Origin: an uncultured Methanomassiliicoccales archaeon
Lineage (GTDB): Archaea > Thermoplasmatota > Thermoplasmata > Methanomassiliicoccales > Methanomethylophilaceae
Length of the DNA stretch: 64,000 nucleotides
Assembly (NCBI GenBank): GCA_959597175.1
Contig: CAUFXM010000003.1
Coordinates: 62,001-126,000 of the forward strand
Direction of reading: 5' to 3'
The notes beneath the pieces were generated by a model, which worked only from the letters and a program-made list of their open reading frames with translations, did no database searches and was not told where the DNA came from. Positions 26,161-34,393 of the stretch are shown here, piece after piece (the stretch's first letter is position 1; each line of letters starts with the position of its first letter). Both the position numbers and the translations under genes were made by a program.

Positions 26161-26463
26161 TTAATAACATCCCGTTCGGACATCCATCTCTGTGACGGAC
26201 GCCTCGAGTCCGAGCCTTCCCTTGATCTCCCCTATCAGTGCCAGCGGCTCACCGGCCTTGTGGGCGTCCAGGGCCGCGCGGTCCCTCCACCTCTCCACCA
26301 GGAGGACCTCATCCGGGTCCGACAGCGACCGGTAGTACCCGTACTCGATGTTCCCGTCCTCCGCACGGACCCGGTCCAGGATCCCCGTTGATGCCACCTC
26401 GTCCGCGAACATCCTTGCCGCACCTTCGGATCCCCTGTACTTCACCAGCAGAACGATCGTCAT
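26161..26463 (-). CDS. antibiotic biosynthesis monooxygenase (ABM)-fold protein
   Basis: A 100-residue ferredoxin-like alpha+beta domain. IVLLVKYRGSEGAARMFADEV begins the fold, GNIEYGYYRSLSDPDEVLLVERW gives the central strands and the ERW motif typical of YgiN/ABM proteins, and DAHKAGEPL the last helix. Members act as quinol monooxygenases or heme-degrading enzymes, often without cofactor, and the substrate here is unknown. The start may be the ATG at 26463 or the one at 26469. It is convergent with the exporter operon and probably independent of it. Confidence 0.8.
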   Translation of the reverse strand: MTIVLLVKYRGSEGAARMFADEVASTGILDRVRAEDGNIEYGYYRSLSDPDEVLLVERWRDRAALDAHKAGEPLALIGEIKGRLGLEASVTEMDVRTGCY

Positions 26464-26536
26464 GCACATGTCATCAGCATGCCTGTACTTACCCTAGCGG
26501 GCATCACTTATTACATGGGTCGGCGTTGGGTGCCTC

Positions 26537-27346
26537 ATGAGGAAGTACGACCTCGTCTGCTTCGACATGGACGGCACGCTGACCAGGCTCAGGAGCTCCT
26601 GGTGCTGGATCCATCAGTGCTTCGACGTGGACAACGGACCCGCATACCAGGCGTTCATCGACGGTGAGATCGACGAGCCGGAGTTCATGCGCAGGGACAT
26701 AGCGCTGTGGCTGGGCAAGAAGCCCGACCTCACGGTGGACGAGATCGCCGTGCTCTTCAGGGACATGCCCCTCATCGACGGGATCCAAGAGACCATAGCA
26801 TGCCTCTCCGCCAACGGGATCAGGTCGGTGATCGTCAGCGGCGGGATAGACAGGGCCGCTGCGATGATCGCCAGGGAGTTCGGGTTCGATGGATACGTTG
26901 CCGACGAGCTGTGCTCCAACCCGGACGGGACCCTCACCGGAGAGGGCAGGATGAACGTGGACCTGCAGGACAAGGGGATCAACGTCCGTCGCTACATCGA
27001 CGAGTTCGGGACCACCAGGGAAAGGACGGTCTCCATCGGGAACTCGTACACGGATATAGGCATGTTCAGGGAGTCCGGGCTGTCGATAGCGTTCAACCCC
27101 ACCGACCAGATGACCCAGGACGCCGCCGACCACACCGTGTTCTCCGACAACATAGCCGACGTGCTGGACTACATCCTCATCGATGACCGTCCCGAAGACG
27201 ATGGGCCCAACGAGCGGGGGATGAGACCCCGTATGCGCAGACGACTTGGTTCGCTCGATCGGGAACCGGGAATAGAGTCGTGCAACTCGGAGCTGTATCG
27301 AGGGCTTGACTGCTCGCAGATCGGCAGAATGCCCCGGGATTCTTGA
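26537..27346 (+). CDS. HAD-superfamily phosphatase, SerB-like
   Basis: A 269-residue HAD-IB hydrolase. Motif I FDMDGTLTRL gives the nucleophile aspartate at about residue 9, motif II is VIVSGGIDRAA, and motif IV is SIGNSYTDIGMF. The cap arrangement matches phosphoserine phosphatase. With serA and its aminotransferase elsewhere in the window, the simplest reading is the last step of serine synthesis, but other HAD substrates are possible. The catalytic domain is complete by about residue 215. The remaining 50 residues are arginine- and glycine-rich, unlike other SerB proteins, and may be a recent extension. Confidence 0.82.
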   Translation: MRKYDLVCFDMDGTLTRLRSSWCWIHQCFDVDNGPAYQAFIDGEIDEPEFMRRDIALWLGKKPDLTVDEIAVLFRDMPLIDGIQETIACLSANGIRSVIVSGGIDRAAAMIAREFGFDGYVADELCSNPDGTLTGEGRMNVDLQDKGINVRRYIDEFGTTRERTVSIGNSYTDIGMFRESGLSIAFNPTDQMTQDAADHTVFSDNIADVLDYILIDDRPEDDGPNERGMRPRMRRRLGSLDREPGIESCNSELYRGLDCSQIGRMPRDS

Positions 27347-27442
27347 CGCACCGTCTGAACCGATGATCGGGAATCTGACCGCGAACGCATACGGGATTGC
27401 GCCTCCCCGGACCGACGACCGTCTTCGGGAGCGCATTCACAA

Positions 27443-28003
27443 TCACGGCAGTCTTCCCCCGTCATCCCAGTTCCCGCGGAGGACTCCTTTGCGGGTGTCA
27501 TCGAGGAACCTCTTGAGCCTCACATCGAACAGGCGCGTCCCCCTCTTGCACTGGATGTTCGCCACCCTAATCCTCACGTAGAGCGGGGGCAGGGAGTCGA
27601 AGTTCGCCGAGACCTCGGGGTCGGAGCGGATGGCAGCCGCCACATCGTCGTCTATGGAGAATGGCCTGTCGGGGATGACCGCCCTCCCGGCGTCCGTCAT
27701 GAGTCCCATACGCTCCAACCTCTCGCATCTGGCTATGTTCAGCTCTGTCCAGTTGGAACCCTTGCGACGGGGTGTGAACCTCTGCAGGGTGTGGCCCTCT
27801 TGCGGCCATATGGTCGAATCGATCCATCCGAAGCACAGGGCCTCCTCCACGGCGTCCAGGTACGCCAGCGCATCCGGCGCGCCGCCCCTGTCGATGACCA
27901 GCAGGCACCCCTTGCAGGTCGCATGGTTATCCGAGAGCCATGCTCTCCAACCGGCGCGGTCCAGCCTCAGGACCGGGAGGTCACTCGTCGTAGTCGTCGT
28001 CAT
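27443..28003 (-). CDS. YdeI/OmpD-associated (OmdA) family protein
   Basis: A 186-residue protein. CFGWIDSTIWPQEGHTLQRF, then TPRRKGSNWTELNIARCERL and MGLMTDAGRAVI are the signature of the YdeI/OmdA family, once linked to resistance against antimicrobial peptides or bacteriocins. The biochemical role is unknown. The ATG at 28003 lies inside the end of the upstream zinc-finger gene (23-base overlap), so the DDDDYDE-encoding codons of that gene are read in another frame as MTTTTTS here. C-terminal region includes a short basic DVRLKRFLDDTRKG segment. Confidence 0.85.
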   Translation of the reverse strand: MTTTTTSDLPVLRLDRAGWRAWLSDNHATCKGCLLVIDRGGAPDALAYLDAVEEALCFGWIDSTIWPQEGHTLQRFTPRRKGSNWTELNIARCERLERMGLMTDAGRAVIPDRPFSIDDDVAAAIRSDPEVSANFDSLPPLYVRIRVANIQCKRGTRLFDVRLKRFLDDTRKGVLRGNWDDGGRLP

Positions 28004-28664
28004 CGTCGATGGTGTAGTCCGACTCGTCGAACTCGTCATCGTCGTTGAAGTCCAGGACGTCGTACCTCTTCTTGCGGATCTTTCCGTAGATCCTGGTGAT
28101 GTCCCTGGCCTCCGCCGCCCCGCGCCTGACTAGGCTGTGCTTGGTCTTGATCGCATGGATGAGGCAGTCGAAGTCCTCGAACTCCAGCTGGGTGCCCACC
28201 ACGAACTCGTCGTCCGGCTCCGCCTCCACCCTGAGGGAATGCGTCTTCCCGCCATCGTTGACGGAGACCTTCACGCTGAGGACGTCGAACCTCTTGACCC
28301 ACAGCTTCTTCACATCGGTGGCGAGGGCCTTCTTGACCTTCTTGTCGTCCGCCACGTCGATATGGGTCACGCACACCAGCCTTCCGTCGTCCAGTTCGAA
28401 CTCGTCGTCGATCTGGATGATGTCGTTGCTCTCGATGGTCGTGCGAGTGGTCTCCGACACGTCCCCGTCGCTGTAGACCACCGGCACCTCGATGAGCTCC
28501 GGGATCCTAATCGTCTCGCTGGTGACGGTACCGCACGCATTGCACCTGAACGTGCCCTCCAGCGTGGCCCTTCCCATCCTGCCCTTCAGTATCTGGTGCT
28601 CTGTCTCCTCCCCGCATTCGGGACACTCGTAGACGATGGTGTCGGGCATCTCCCTCTGAATCAT
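27981..28664 (-). CDS. archaeal zinc-finger protein, HVO_0476 family
   Basis: A 227-residue protein conserved in archaea (COG1326-like). It opens with a zinc ribbon, YECPECGEETEHQIL, then FRCNACGTVTSETI. A central beta-rich region carries a GRLVCVTHIDV strand, and the tail is highly acidic (runs of Asp). Function is unknown, but the zinc ribbon plus acidic tail resembles nucleic-acid- or transcription-associated factors. The ATG at 28664 is chosen for the AAGGTGAT ribosome site before it. GTG at 28673 and ATG at 28649 are alternatives. The YdeI-like gene overlaps its end. Confidence 0.85.
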   Translation of the reverse strand: MIQREMPDTIVYECPECGEETEHQILKGRMGRATLEGTFRCNACGTVTSETIRIPELIEVPVVYSDGDVSETTRTTIESNDIIQIDDEFELDDGRLVCVTHIDVADDKKVKKALATDVKKLWVKRFDVLSVKVSVNDGGKTHSLRVEAEPDDEFVVGTQLEFEDFDCLIHAIKTKHSLVRRGAAEARDITRIYGKIRKKRYDVLDFNDDDEFDESDYTIDDDDDYDE

Positions 28665-28751
28665 GTGTATCACCTTCGCACCGGATACCTGAGGCTCCGC
28701 GTGTACGGACCTCGTAGCCCGTCGCTCTTTTATACCTTTGTCTGGACCCCG

Positions 28752-29327
28752 TCATCTGGTCATGAACGGGAACCCGTGACCGGGCACTATGACGTCGGCG
28801 TACCTGGCCACACGTTCCATGCTGGTTCTCGCCAGATCCGGATCGGTGTTCACGGCCGGAGGCACACCCTTCCTGTAGTTGTCCTCCAGCGGGATAGTGT
28901 CCCCCGCTATCGCGTAATGCCGGTCAGCATCCACGAATACGCTGCACTGCTCCGGACAGTGCCCGGGAGTGTGGACGATCCGGACCCCCTCGCAGACCTC
29001 GTACTCATCATCGTCGACGACGACGACGGCTCCGGGGACCTCCTCTCCGCCGCTGTGGACGATGACCTTCGCGCCCTTGTAGAATCCCATATTCTCGATG
29101 TGGTCCCTGTGGGTGTGGGTGAGGACCACGGTGTCCACGTCCTTGGGGAACACCCCTATCTGCTTGAACGACGTCTTCACCGCCGGCTTCATGTACTTGG
29201 TGCTCGGGTCGACCACGATGAGACGGTCCGGGGTGCGGATCAGCACCGACGTCGAATTGGCCTCCAGGATTACGCCGTCCTCGCCCCTGACGAGGTTCCC
29301 GACGCAGAGGATGTCGAGTTGGATCAT
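28752..29327 (-). CDS. metallo-beta-lactamase-fold hydrolase
   Basis: A 191-residue MBL-fold enzyme. The zinc motif THTHRDHIENM is at about residue 73, HTPGHCPEQCSVFVD supplies the next histidine, GDTIPLEDN the bridging aspartate, and PGHGFPF the last histidine. Such single-domain proteins are usually thioesterases, glyoxalase II-like enzymes or phosphodiesterases, and the exact substrate is not visible. Starts at ATG 29327; GTG at 29333 also possible. It stands between the zinc-finger gene and an acetyltransferase, on the same strand. Confidence 0.88.
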   Translation of the reverse strand: MIQLDILCVGNLVRGEDGVILEANSTSVLIRTPDRLIVVDPSTKYMKPAVKTSFKQIGVFPKDVDTVVLTHTHRDHIENMGFYKGAKVIVHSGGEEVPGAVVVVDDDEYEVCEGVRIVHTPGHCPEQCSVFVDADRHYAIAGDTIPLEDNYRKGVPPAVNTDPDLARTSMERVARYADVIVPGHGFPFMTR

Positions 29328-29379
29328 GGACACGTCATCCCGCGTCGAGGTAAAGAAGTTTCACGGTTCTGAGGGGTGT

Positions 29380-29952
29380 TCACTCCATCGGTACGTCGCC
29401 TATCTTCCTCGCAGGGGACCCCGCTACGATCGTGTTCGGCGGGACGTCATGGGTCACGACGGAGTTGGCTCCCACGATGGAGTTGTCCCCTATGGTGACG
29501 CCGGGGAGCACCGTGGACGCTATCCCTATCCATACGTTCCTGCCGATGACGATGGGCGCACCGTACGTGCAGTCGCGCTGGGATGGTTCCACGGGATGGT
29601 TGATGGTTATGAGGTTGACCTTCGGGGCGATGAACGTGTTGTCGCCGATGGTGATCCCGCACCTGTCCATGAATGTGCAGCACTGCTGGATGAGGACATT
29701 CCTGCCGATCCTGAGGTTCCGTCCGAAATCCAGGTAGAACGGTGGGAACAGCGTCAGGGTCTCGTCCGGCTCGGTGCCGGTTATGTCCGCTATCACCCTC
29801 CGTACCTCGTCGGGTGTGCATACGGATGTGTTCATGCGCTGGAGCTTCGCCATCGTCTCGTGTATCACGTCGTAGATCCTGTAGAACTCCGGATCGGGCA
29901 TCGAAACCCTCTCGCCCGACCTGTCCCTCTCGAAGATATCCATCTCTGCCAT
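29380..29952 (-). CDS. hexapeptide-repeat sugar O-acetyltransferase (maltose/galactoside type)
   Basis: A 190-residue left-handed beta-helix acetyltransferase. The N-terminal part LFPPFYLDFGRNLRIGRNVLI and the hexapeptide repeats (VWIGIASTVLPGVTIGDNS and SIVGANSVVTHDVPPNTIV) match the LacA/Maa group. The catalytic histidine is in ITINHPVEP. These enzymes transfer acetyl from acetyl-CoA to sugars. In an archaeon it could modify cell-surface glycans or free sugars. The specificity is not predictable. The gene has a TATA-like stretch upstream (minus strand, near 29980). Confidence 0.93.
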   Translation of the reverse strand: MAEMDIFERDRSGERVSMPDPEFYRIYDVIHETMAKLQRMNTSVCTPDEVRRVIADITGTEPDETLTLFPPFYLDFGRNLRIGRNVLIQQCCTFMDRCGITIGDNTFIAPKVNLITINHPVEPSQRDCTYGAPIVIGRNVWIGIASTVLPGVTIGDNSIVGANSVVTHDVPPNTIVAGSPARKIGDVPME

Positions 29953-30099
29953 GCTATCGGAAGAATCGGAAGCGGATGTTGGATTTATACTTGAGTTGAA
30001 TCACACTCCAATTATTGCATACGACGATATACCCGTGGTGCCCTGCGTCGGACCGTGGCCCCAGGTCGATCGCTGGGGACCCGGTTGCGGCGTGATGGG

Positions 30100-31464
30100 A
30101 TGAGTTACAACAAGGATCTGGACAGGATGCTCGGAGACCCGAGGGCCGCAATCCGTTCGATGTTCCTTCCCCTCTGCATCTCGTACCTGGTCGTGCAGAT
30201 CAACCTCTTCGCGGACACGTCGTGGTGCTCCGGGCTTGGATCGGATGCCACGTCCGCGGTGTCCGCCATCTCCCCGATGTACTGGATAGTCTCCGGCCTC
30301 GGCACCGGGATCGGAATCGGTGCCGCGACCGCGATCGCCCGGTGCCTCGGCAGAGGCGAGAAACGGGATGCGGACCGCTTGGCGTCCCAGACCATCGTCC
30401 TGTCGCTGATCATAGGCGTTGCCTCCACGCCGCTGATATTCCTCGCCGTGGCACCTGCCGTGAACCTAATGGGCGCAGGGGACATCATGGACCTGTGCGC
30501 CGAATACATCTACCCCCAGGTCCTCGCCGGAACGTTCGTCATCCTGGACGGGACCGTGTCCGGGATCATCAGGGCCGAGGGGGCGGCGACCCGGTCCATG
30601 GTCGTCCTGCTGGTCAACGCCGCAGTGAACATGGTCATCGACCCGGTCCTCATCTATGGTCTGGACATGGGCCTGGCCGGGGCCGGATGGGCGACCGTCA
30701 TAGCGTCCGCATCATCCGCGGCACTCGGCCTGGCCTGGTACCACACCGGCAGACTGTATCTGACGCTATCGCTCGGTGACATGAGGCCGAGACTGCAGGA
30801 CATGAAGGAGATCCTGTACGTAGGAGTGCCGAGGGCGACGGAATCGATGCTGGTCAGCGTCATGTCTATGGTCCAGAGGGTGTTCGTCATAGCCTGCGGG
30901 GGCACCCAGGCCGCCATGTTCTACAACATACCCTGGAGATTCGTGTCGCTGAGCGAGGTGATCTCCCAGGCCGTGGGCTCCGCACTGATACCCGTGTGCT
31001 CAGCGGCCCTTGGGAGGAGGGACGCCGACAGCGCCAGGGCGGGGTACAGGTACTCCATACACATCACCATGCTGACGATGGTCGCCATCGCCGCCGTGCT
31101 CTTCGTGTTCGCGGACTGGGTCATCATCCCGTTCACGTACTCCCCGACCATGGAGGAGCTCAGGCCCGAGTTCGCCCATGTCCTGAGGATCTACGCCATT
31201 CTCATCCCGTTCATGGGCATGATAGACATCGGATCGTCCATCCTACAATCCCTGAGGATGGCGCAGATCTCGATGTTCTCCTCGTTCGCCAGGAATCTGC
31301 TGATAGTGGCGCTGATGTTCTTCGCCAGCTCGGTCTCGTTGGACGCGATCTACTGGAGCCTGGTGGCGGCCGAGATCTTCGGAGGATGCCTGATGCTCTG
31401 GCTGGCGAGGTCCGGGTTCAGGCACTACACGGCGGGCAGGGTGCCGAACCCCTCGGAACGGTGA
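30100..31464 (+). CDS. MATE family multidrug exporter
   Basis: A 454-residue transporter with 12 hydrophobic helices in two homologous halves. Family features include SAISPMYWIVSGLGTGIGIGA in TM2, GAATRSMVVLLVNAAVNMVIDP (N-lobe end), and an equivalent C-lobe region with the loop VGVPRATESMLVSV. It would expel cationic drugs or metabolites using Na+ or H+. The ATG at 30100 is favoured because the frame before it reads as a non-natural N terminus. It precedes the methyltransferase gene by 35 bases on the same strand. Confidence 0.93.
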   Translation: MSYNKDLDRMLGDPRAAIRSMFLPLCISYLVVQINLFADTSWCSGLGSDATSAVSAISPMYWIVSGLGTGIGIGAATAIARCLGRGEKRDADRLASQTIVLSLIIGVASTPLIFLAVAPAVNLMGAGDIMDLCAEYIYPQVLAGTFVILDGTVSGIIRAEGAATRSMVVLLVNAAVNMVIDPVLIYGLDMGLAGAGWATVIASASSAALGLAWYHTGRLYLTLSLGDMRPRLQDMKEILYVGVPRATESMLVSVMSMVQRVFVIACGGTQAAMFYNIPWRFVSLSEVISQAVGSALIPVCSAALGRRDADSARAGYRYSIHITMLTMVAIAAVLFVFADWVIIPFTYSPTMEELRPEFAHVLRIYAILIPFMGMIDIGSSILQSLRMAQISMFSSFARNLLIVALMFFASSVSLDAIYWSLVAAEIFGGCLMLWLARSGFRHYTAGRVPNPSER

Positions 31465-31499
31465 AATGCCTTGCACGCATACGGGGTCGGGGAGAGCCG

Positions 31500-32078
31500 A
31501 TGGAGTACGATCCTGAGATCCGCATATCCGGGGACGATGAGGTGTATCCCCCCTCGGACGACAGCCTGCTGCTCATAGAGTCACTGGACGTTAGGCCCGG
31601 GGAGAAGGTGCTGGAGGTCGGATGCGGCTCAGGGGTTGTCTCCCTGCACTGCGCCGCCAACGGGTGCGAGGTCACTTCGGTCGACATCAACCCGAGGGCC
31701 GTGGCGCTCACCGGCAGGAACGCATCCGACAACGGAATCCCCCTGGTCGTTCTGGAGAGCGACGTGTACGAGCATGTGACTGAGAGGTTCGACACCATAG
31801 TGTTCAACCTGCCGTATCTCCCGGTGGACGAGGAGGGCCTCCTTGCCAAGGCATGGTCTGGCGGCCCCGATGGGCTGGGCCCGCTGCCCAGACTCCTGGA
31901 CGGGGCTCCGGAGCACCTGCTACCCGGTGGGAGGGTGGTGGTCGTGGTGTCGTCTCTGACCGAGCCGCGGGCCCTCGAGGACGCCCTCGAAGGATACGAC
32001 GTCCGCACGGTAGGCGAGACGAGACTGTTCTTCGAAAGGCTGTCGGTGCTGGAGATCAGAGGGTTCCCGACATCATGA
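31500..32078 (+). CDS. HemK/PrmC-like N5-glutamine methyltransferase (archaeal Mtq2-type)
   Basis: A 192-residue SAM-dependent methyltransferase without the PrmC N-terminal domain. SAM motif I is VLEVGCGSGVVSLHC (about residue 40), and the catalytic signature, FNLPYLP, is a variant of NPPY, which selects glutamine side chains. Single-domain archaeal/eukaryotic members methylate the GGQ glutamine of the release factor aRF1/eRF1 with Trm112. The substrate is inferred from this family pattern. A purine-rich GGGGAGAG ribosome site precedes the ATG. The end overlaps the convergent flavoprotein gene by 6 bases. Confidence 0.88.
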   Translation: MEYDPEIRISGDDEVYPPSDDSLLLIESLDVRPGEKVLEVGCGSGVVSLHCAANGCEVTSVDINPRAVALTGRNASDNGIPLVVLESDVYEHVTERFDTIVFNLPYLPVDEEGLLAKAWSGGPDGLGPLPRLLDGAPEHLLPGGRVVVVVSSLTEPRALEDALEGYDVRTVGETRLFFERLSVLEIRGFPTS

Positions 32079-32609
32079 GACGCTCTTCCCGAGCAGGTAT
32101 GCCTGATCCGAGAAGTCCCTGACGCCAGGCGACTGGGCGGAGGGGCATCCGACGGCAAGGACCCTACCAGCATCGCGGAACCCCATGTAGCGACACAGGG
32201 AATCGTACTGTATCCGGACGGCGTCCATCGTCCAGTCCTCCCTGTCAGCCGACGCCGCTATCAATACGGCTGCCGTCCCCCTCGTTTTGAGATTGGCGCT
32301 GAAGCTGTAGAAGCGGTCGATGACAGTCTTGAGCTGGGCGGAGAACCCGCAGAAGTACACGGGGGTGACGAACACCAACATGTCCGAGGCGAGTATCCTG
32401 GACCTGACGGCGGTCATATCGTCCTGCTGGACGCACGGCCCCGACCTCCCGCAGGCCTCGCACGCACGACATGCGCCGACCTTGAGACGCGGAACCGACA
32501 CCACCTCCACGTTGTGCCCGGCCTCCCTGGCACCTTCGACGAAGCGTTCCGCCATCGTGCTCGAAACCCCCTTGAGATGGGGGCTGCCCTCCATGACTGT
32601 GATCTCCAT
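32073..32609 (-). CDS. iron-sulfur flavoprotein (Isf-like), NADPH-dependent FMN reductase family
   Basis: A 178-residue flavodoxin-fold protein. EGSPHLKGVSSTMAERF is the FMN phosphate loop, and CRACEACGRSGPC is a compact CX2CX2CX5C cluster site as in archaeal Isf proteins, which pass electrons from ferredoxin to flavin targets or oxidants. TPVYFCGFSAQLKTVIDRFY is the isoalloxazine-binding loop. It lies just downstream of the HxlR regulator on the same strand (38-base gap), so it probably belongs to its operon. Its size is slightly shorter than typical Isf. Confidence 0.87.
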   Translation of the reverse strand: MEITVMEGSPHLKGVSSTMAERFVEGAREAGHNVEVVSVPRLKVGACRACEACGRSGPCVQQDDMTAVRSRILASDMLVFVTPVYFCGFSAQLKTVIDRFYSFSANLKTRGTAAVLIAASADREDWTMDAVRIQYDSLCRYMGFRDAGRVLAVGCPSAQSPGVRDFSDQAYLLGKSVS

Positions 32610-32646
32610 GTCTGGACCTCCGCCCCCTCCACCTTCGCATCCGGTC

Positions 32647-33081
32647 TTAAATCAGATGCGGGATCTGACGCATGTTAAGAGGACTGAAACATCGCTGACG
32701 CCTGTGAACATCGCCCCATTCGCACATCGAGTCGAGGATGGGGATCAACGAACGACCCTCCTCCATGAGTGAGTACTCCACCTTCGGAGGCACCTGCGGA
32801 TATTCCTCCCTGTGTACCAGACCGTCTTCCTCCAACTCCTTCAGGTTGGCACTGAGCGTCTTGAACGATATGCCCTTGATGTAGCCCTTCATCTCGTTGA
32901 AGCGTACCGTCCCGAACTCCATCAGAGCGTAAAGGATGAACATCTTGTACTTCCCGTTGATGAGGGACAGGGTGTAGCTGAACCCGGTCTCATCTATGTC
33001 CGCATCCACTATGCAGCATTGGACCATCGTCACACCACCTGTCGTCATGTCATCCATGTTCAAAAACCCCTCACACTTCAT
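32647..33081 (-). CDS. HxlR-family winged-helix transcriptional regulator
   Basis: A 144-residue regulator with the HxlR core: SYTLSLINGKYKMFILYAL, then TVRFNEMKGYIKGISFKTLS and ANLKELEEDGLVHREEYPQ, ending with the wing PPKVEYSLMEEGRSL. It carries a CC pair near the N terminus (MVQCCIVDA), which in HxlR proteins such as YodB/HypR responds to oxidants or electrophiles. Start set at ATG 33081; the ATG 18 codons later is possible. It is divergent from a flavoprotein fragment and beside Isf-like genes, which suggests control of redox flavoproteins. Confidence 0.88.
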   Translation of the reverse strand: MKCEGFLNMDDMTTGGVTMVQCCIVDADIDETGFSYTLSLINGKYKMFILYALMEFGTVRFNEMKGYIKGISFKTLSANLKELEEDGLVHREEYPQVPPKVEYSLMEEGRSLIPILDSMCEWGDVHRRQRCFSPLNMRQIPHLI

Positions 33082-33114
33082 TTTGTGAAGCGACTTGTAC
33101 TACCCGAAACTTCA

Positions 33115-33153
33115 CCCAGGTAAGTATCTGGAGCGCTGGAAAGTACCTGAAAC
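33115..33153. promoter_or_regulatory. inverted repeat between hxlR and the flavoprotein fragment
   Basis: CAGGTAAGTA and AAGTACCTG face each other around the AGCGCT core at about 33131-33136, giving a long, mostly symmetric element in the divergent interval. A strong TATA box, CTTATATCC, follows at 33170-33178 for the plus-strand gene. Confidence 0.45.
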
Positions 33154-33229
33154 GGGCGAAAGTGCCCGACTTATATCCTTCTGAGCGATGTAGTTCATTC
33201 AGCGACCGTGTCGCAGGAGCAGTGTTAGC

Positions 33230-33583
33230 ATGAGATCTGAAATGAGCGAGTACGAGGCGGTCATGTTCGGCTACCTTGACGGGAATCTGGGCGCAGCGGT
33301 CGTCTCATGCAGGAGAGGAAGGGCCTCGGCCGCCTTCGACCGCCTGAACAAGTACTTCACCGTCTGCAACATGCCGGTGGTGTCGTCCCAGTACTGGAAT
33401 CAGGTCCACGGCTTCACCCCGGACGACGTTCGCAGGGACCTGGAAGGGATGCAGACCATGCGCACCCTCGCTCAGAACATGGCCTGGCTCCTGAAGTGCA
33501 TCGATGCGGGAAGGGAGAGAGGTATCGGCAGACCTGCGTACGAACCTCACCTGTGGACGCATTTCATAATGCCCTCGGAATGA
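33230..33583 (+). pseudogene. N-terminally truncated copy of the downstream iron-sulfur flavoprotein
   Basis: A 117-residue open frame whose residues 22-110 match the C-terminal half of the next gene closely (shared blocks VSCRRG, SSQYWNQVHG, TPDxVRxDLEG and QTMRTLAxNMAWL). The flavin-phosphate loop and the cysteine cluster are missing and replaced by about 20 unrelated residues. It nevertheless has its own TATA box (33170-33178), a GGAG ribosome site and an intact frame, so it may still be expressed. The C terminus differs (HLWTHFIMPSE). It is either a decaying duplicate or a dimerisation-only partner. Confidence 0.75.
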
Positions 33584-33684
33584 GAACGCGCAACGGCAGC
33601 TGTAACCGATGGCTTCATAACCTATTCCTTCCCATCCTGATATCGATACGGGTCGAAATCCGACCCTTTCAAGGAGTGATCGAG

Positions 33685-34317
33685 ATGAGCAAAGTGCTTC
33701 TGATCAACGGCAGCCCCAACGAGCATGGATGCACATACACCGCGCTGGCCGAGATGGCGGCCACCTTCGAGAAAGAGGGTGTCGAAAGCGAGATCTACTG
33801 GATCGGCAAGGGCGACGTCCCCGGCTGCAAATCCTGCCGTTACTGCAAGAAGAAGGGAAAATGCGTCATAGACGATCAGGTGAACGCCCTGGCTTCCAGA
33901 CTGGACGAGTTCGACGGCATCGTCATCGGCGCACCGGTGTACTACGCCGGGCCGGCAGGGCAGGCCTGCTCGTTCATGGACAGGCTGTTCTACTCCGCCG
34001 ACAAGTCCAAGCTCGTCAACAAACCCGGAACCGCCATCGTGTCCTGCCGCAGAGGCGGCGCGTCGTCTTCCTACGACCGCCTCCTGAAGTACTTCAGCAT
34101 CACGAACATGCCCATCGTGTCCTCGCAGTACTGGAACCAGGTCCACGGGAACACCCCCGACGAGGTCCGCCAGGACCTGGAGGGTCTGCAGACCATGCGC
34201 ACGCTGGCCCGCAACATGGCATGGCTCATAAAGTGCATAGATGCCGGCAATGCTGCCGGTATCCCGCTCCCTGCCCGCGAACCGATGGTCATGACCAACT
34301 TTATCAGGCCCGAGTGA
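33685..34317 (+). CDS. iron-sulfur flavoprotein (Isf-like), flavodoxin family
   Basis: A 210-residue NAD(P)H:FMN reductase-fold protein. LLINGSPNEHGCTYTAL is the FMN phosphate loop, GCKSCRYCKKKGKCVIDD holds a CX2CX2CX5C cluster site, and APVYYAGPAGQACSFMDR is the flavin-ring loop. The C-terminal portion is duplicated in the gene immediately upstream. AAGGAGTGAT lies 7 bases before the ATG, an excellent ribosome site. Homologues in methanogens reduce O2 or H2O2 or shuttle electrons from ferredoxin. It ends before a strong hairpin shared with the convergent MFS gene. Confidence 0.93.
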   Translation: MSKVLLINGSPNEHGCTYTALAEMAATFEKEGVESEIYWIGKGDVPGCKSCRYCKKKGKCVIDDQVNALASRLDEFDGIVIGAPVYYAGPAGQACSFMDRLFYSADKSKLVNKPGTAIVSCRRGGASSSYDRLLKYFSITNMPIVSSQYWNQVHGNTPDEVRQDLEGLQTMRTLARNMAWLIKCIDAGNAAGIPLPAREPMVMTNFIRPE

Positions 34318-34328
34318 AACCCTTCGGT

Positions 34329-34365
34329 CCCGCCCCTGCCCTATCGGTTCGTGGGCGGGGGCGGG
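34329..34365. terminator. bidirectional GC-rich hairpin
   Basis: CCCGCCCCTGCCC and GGGCGGGGGCGGG form a 13-bp stem with a single mismatch and an 11-base loop between the convergent flavoprotein and MFS genes. Confidence 0.55.
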
Positions 34366-34393
34366 TAACCTCCCCGACGGGAGGAGACCGTCC

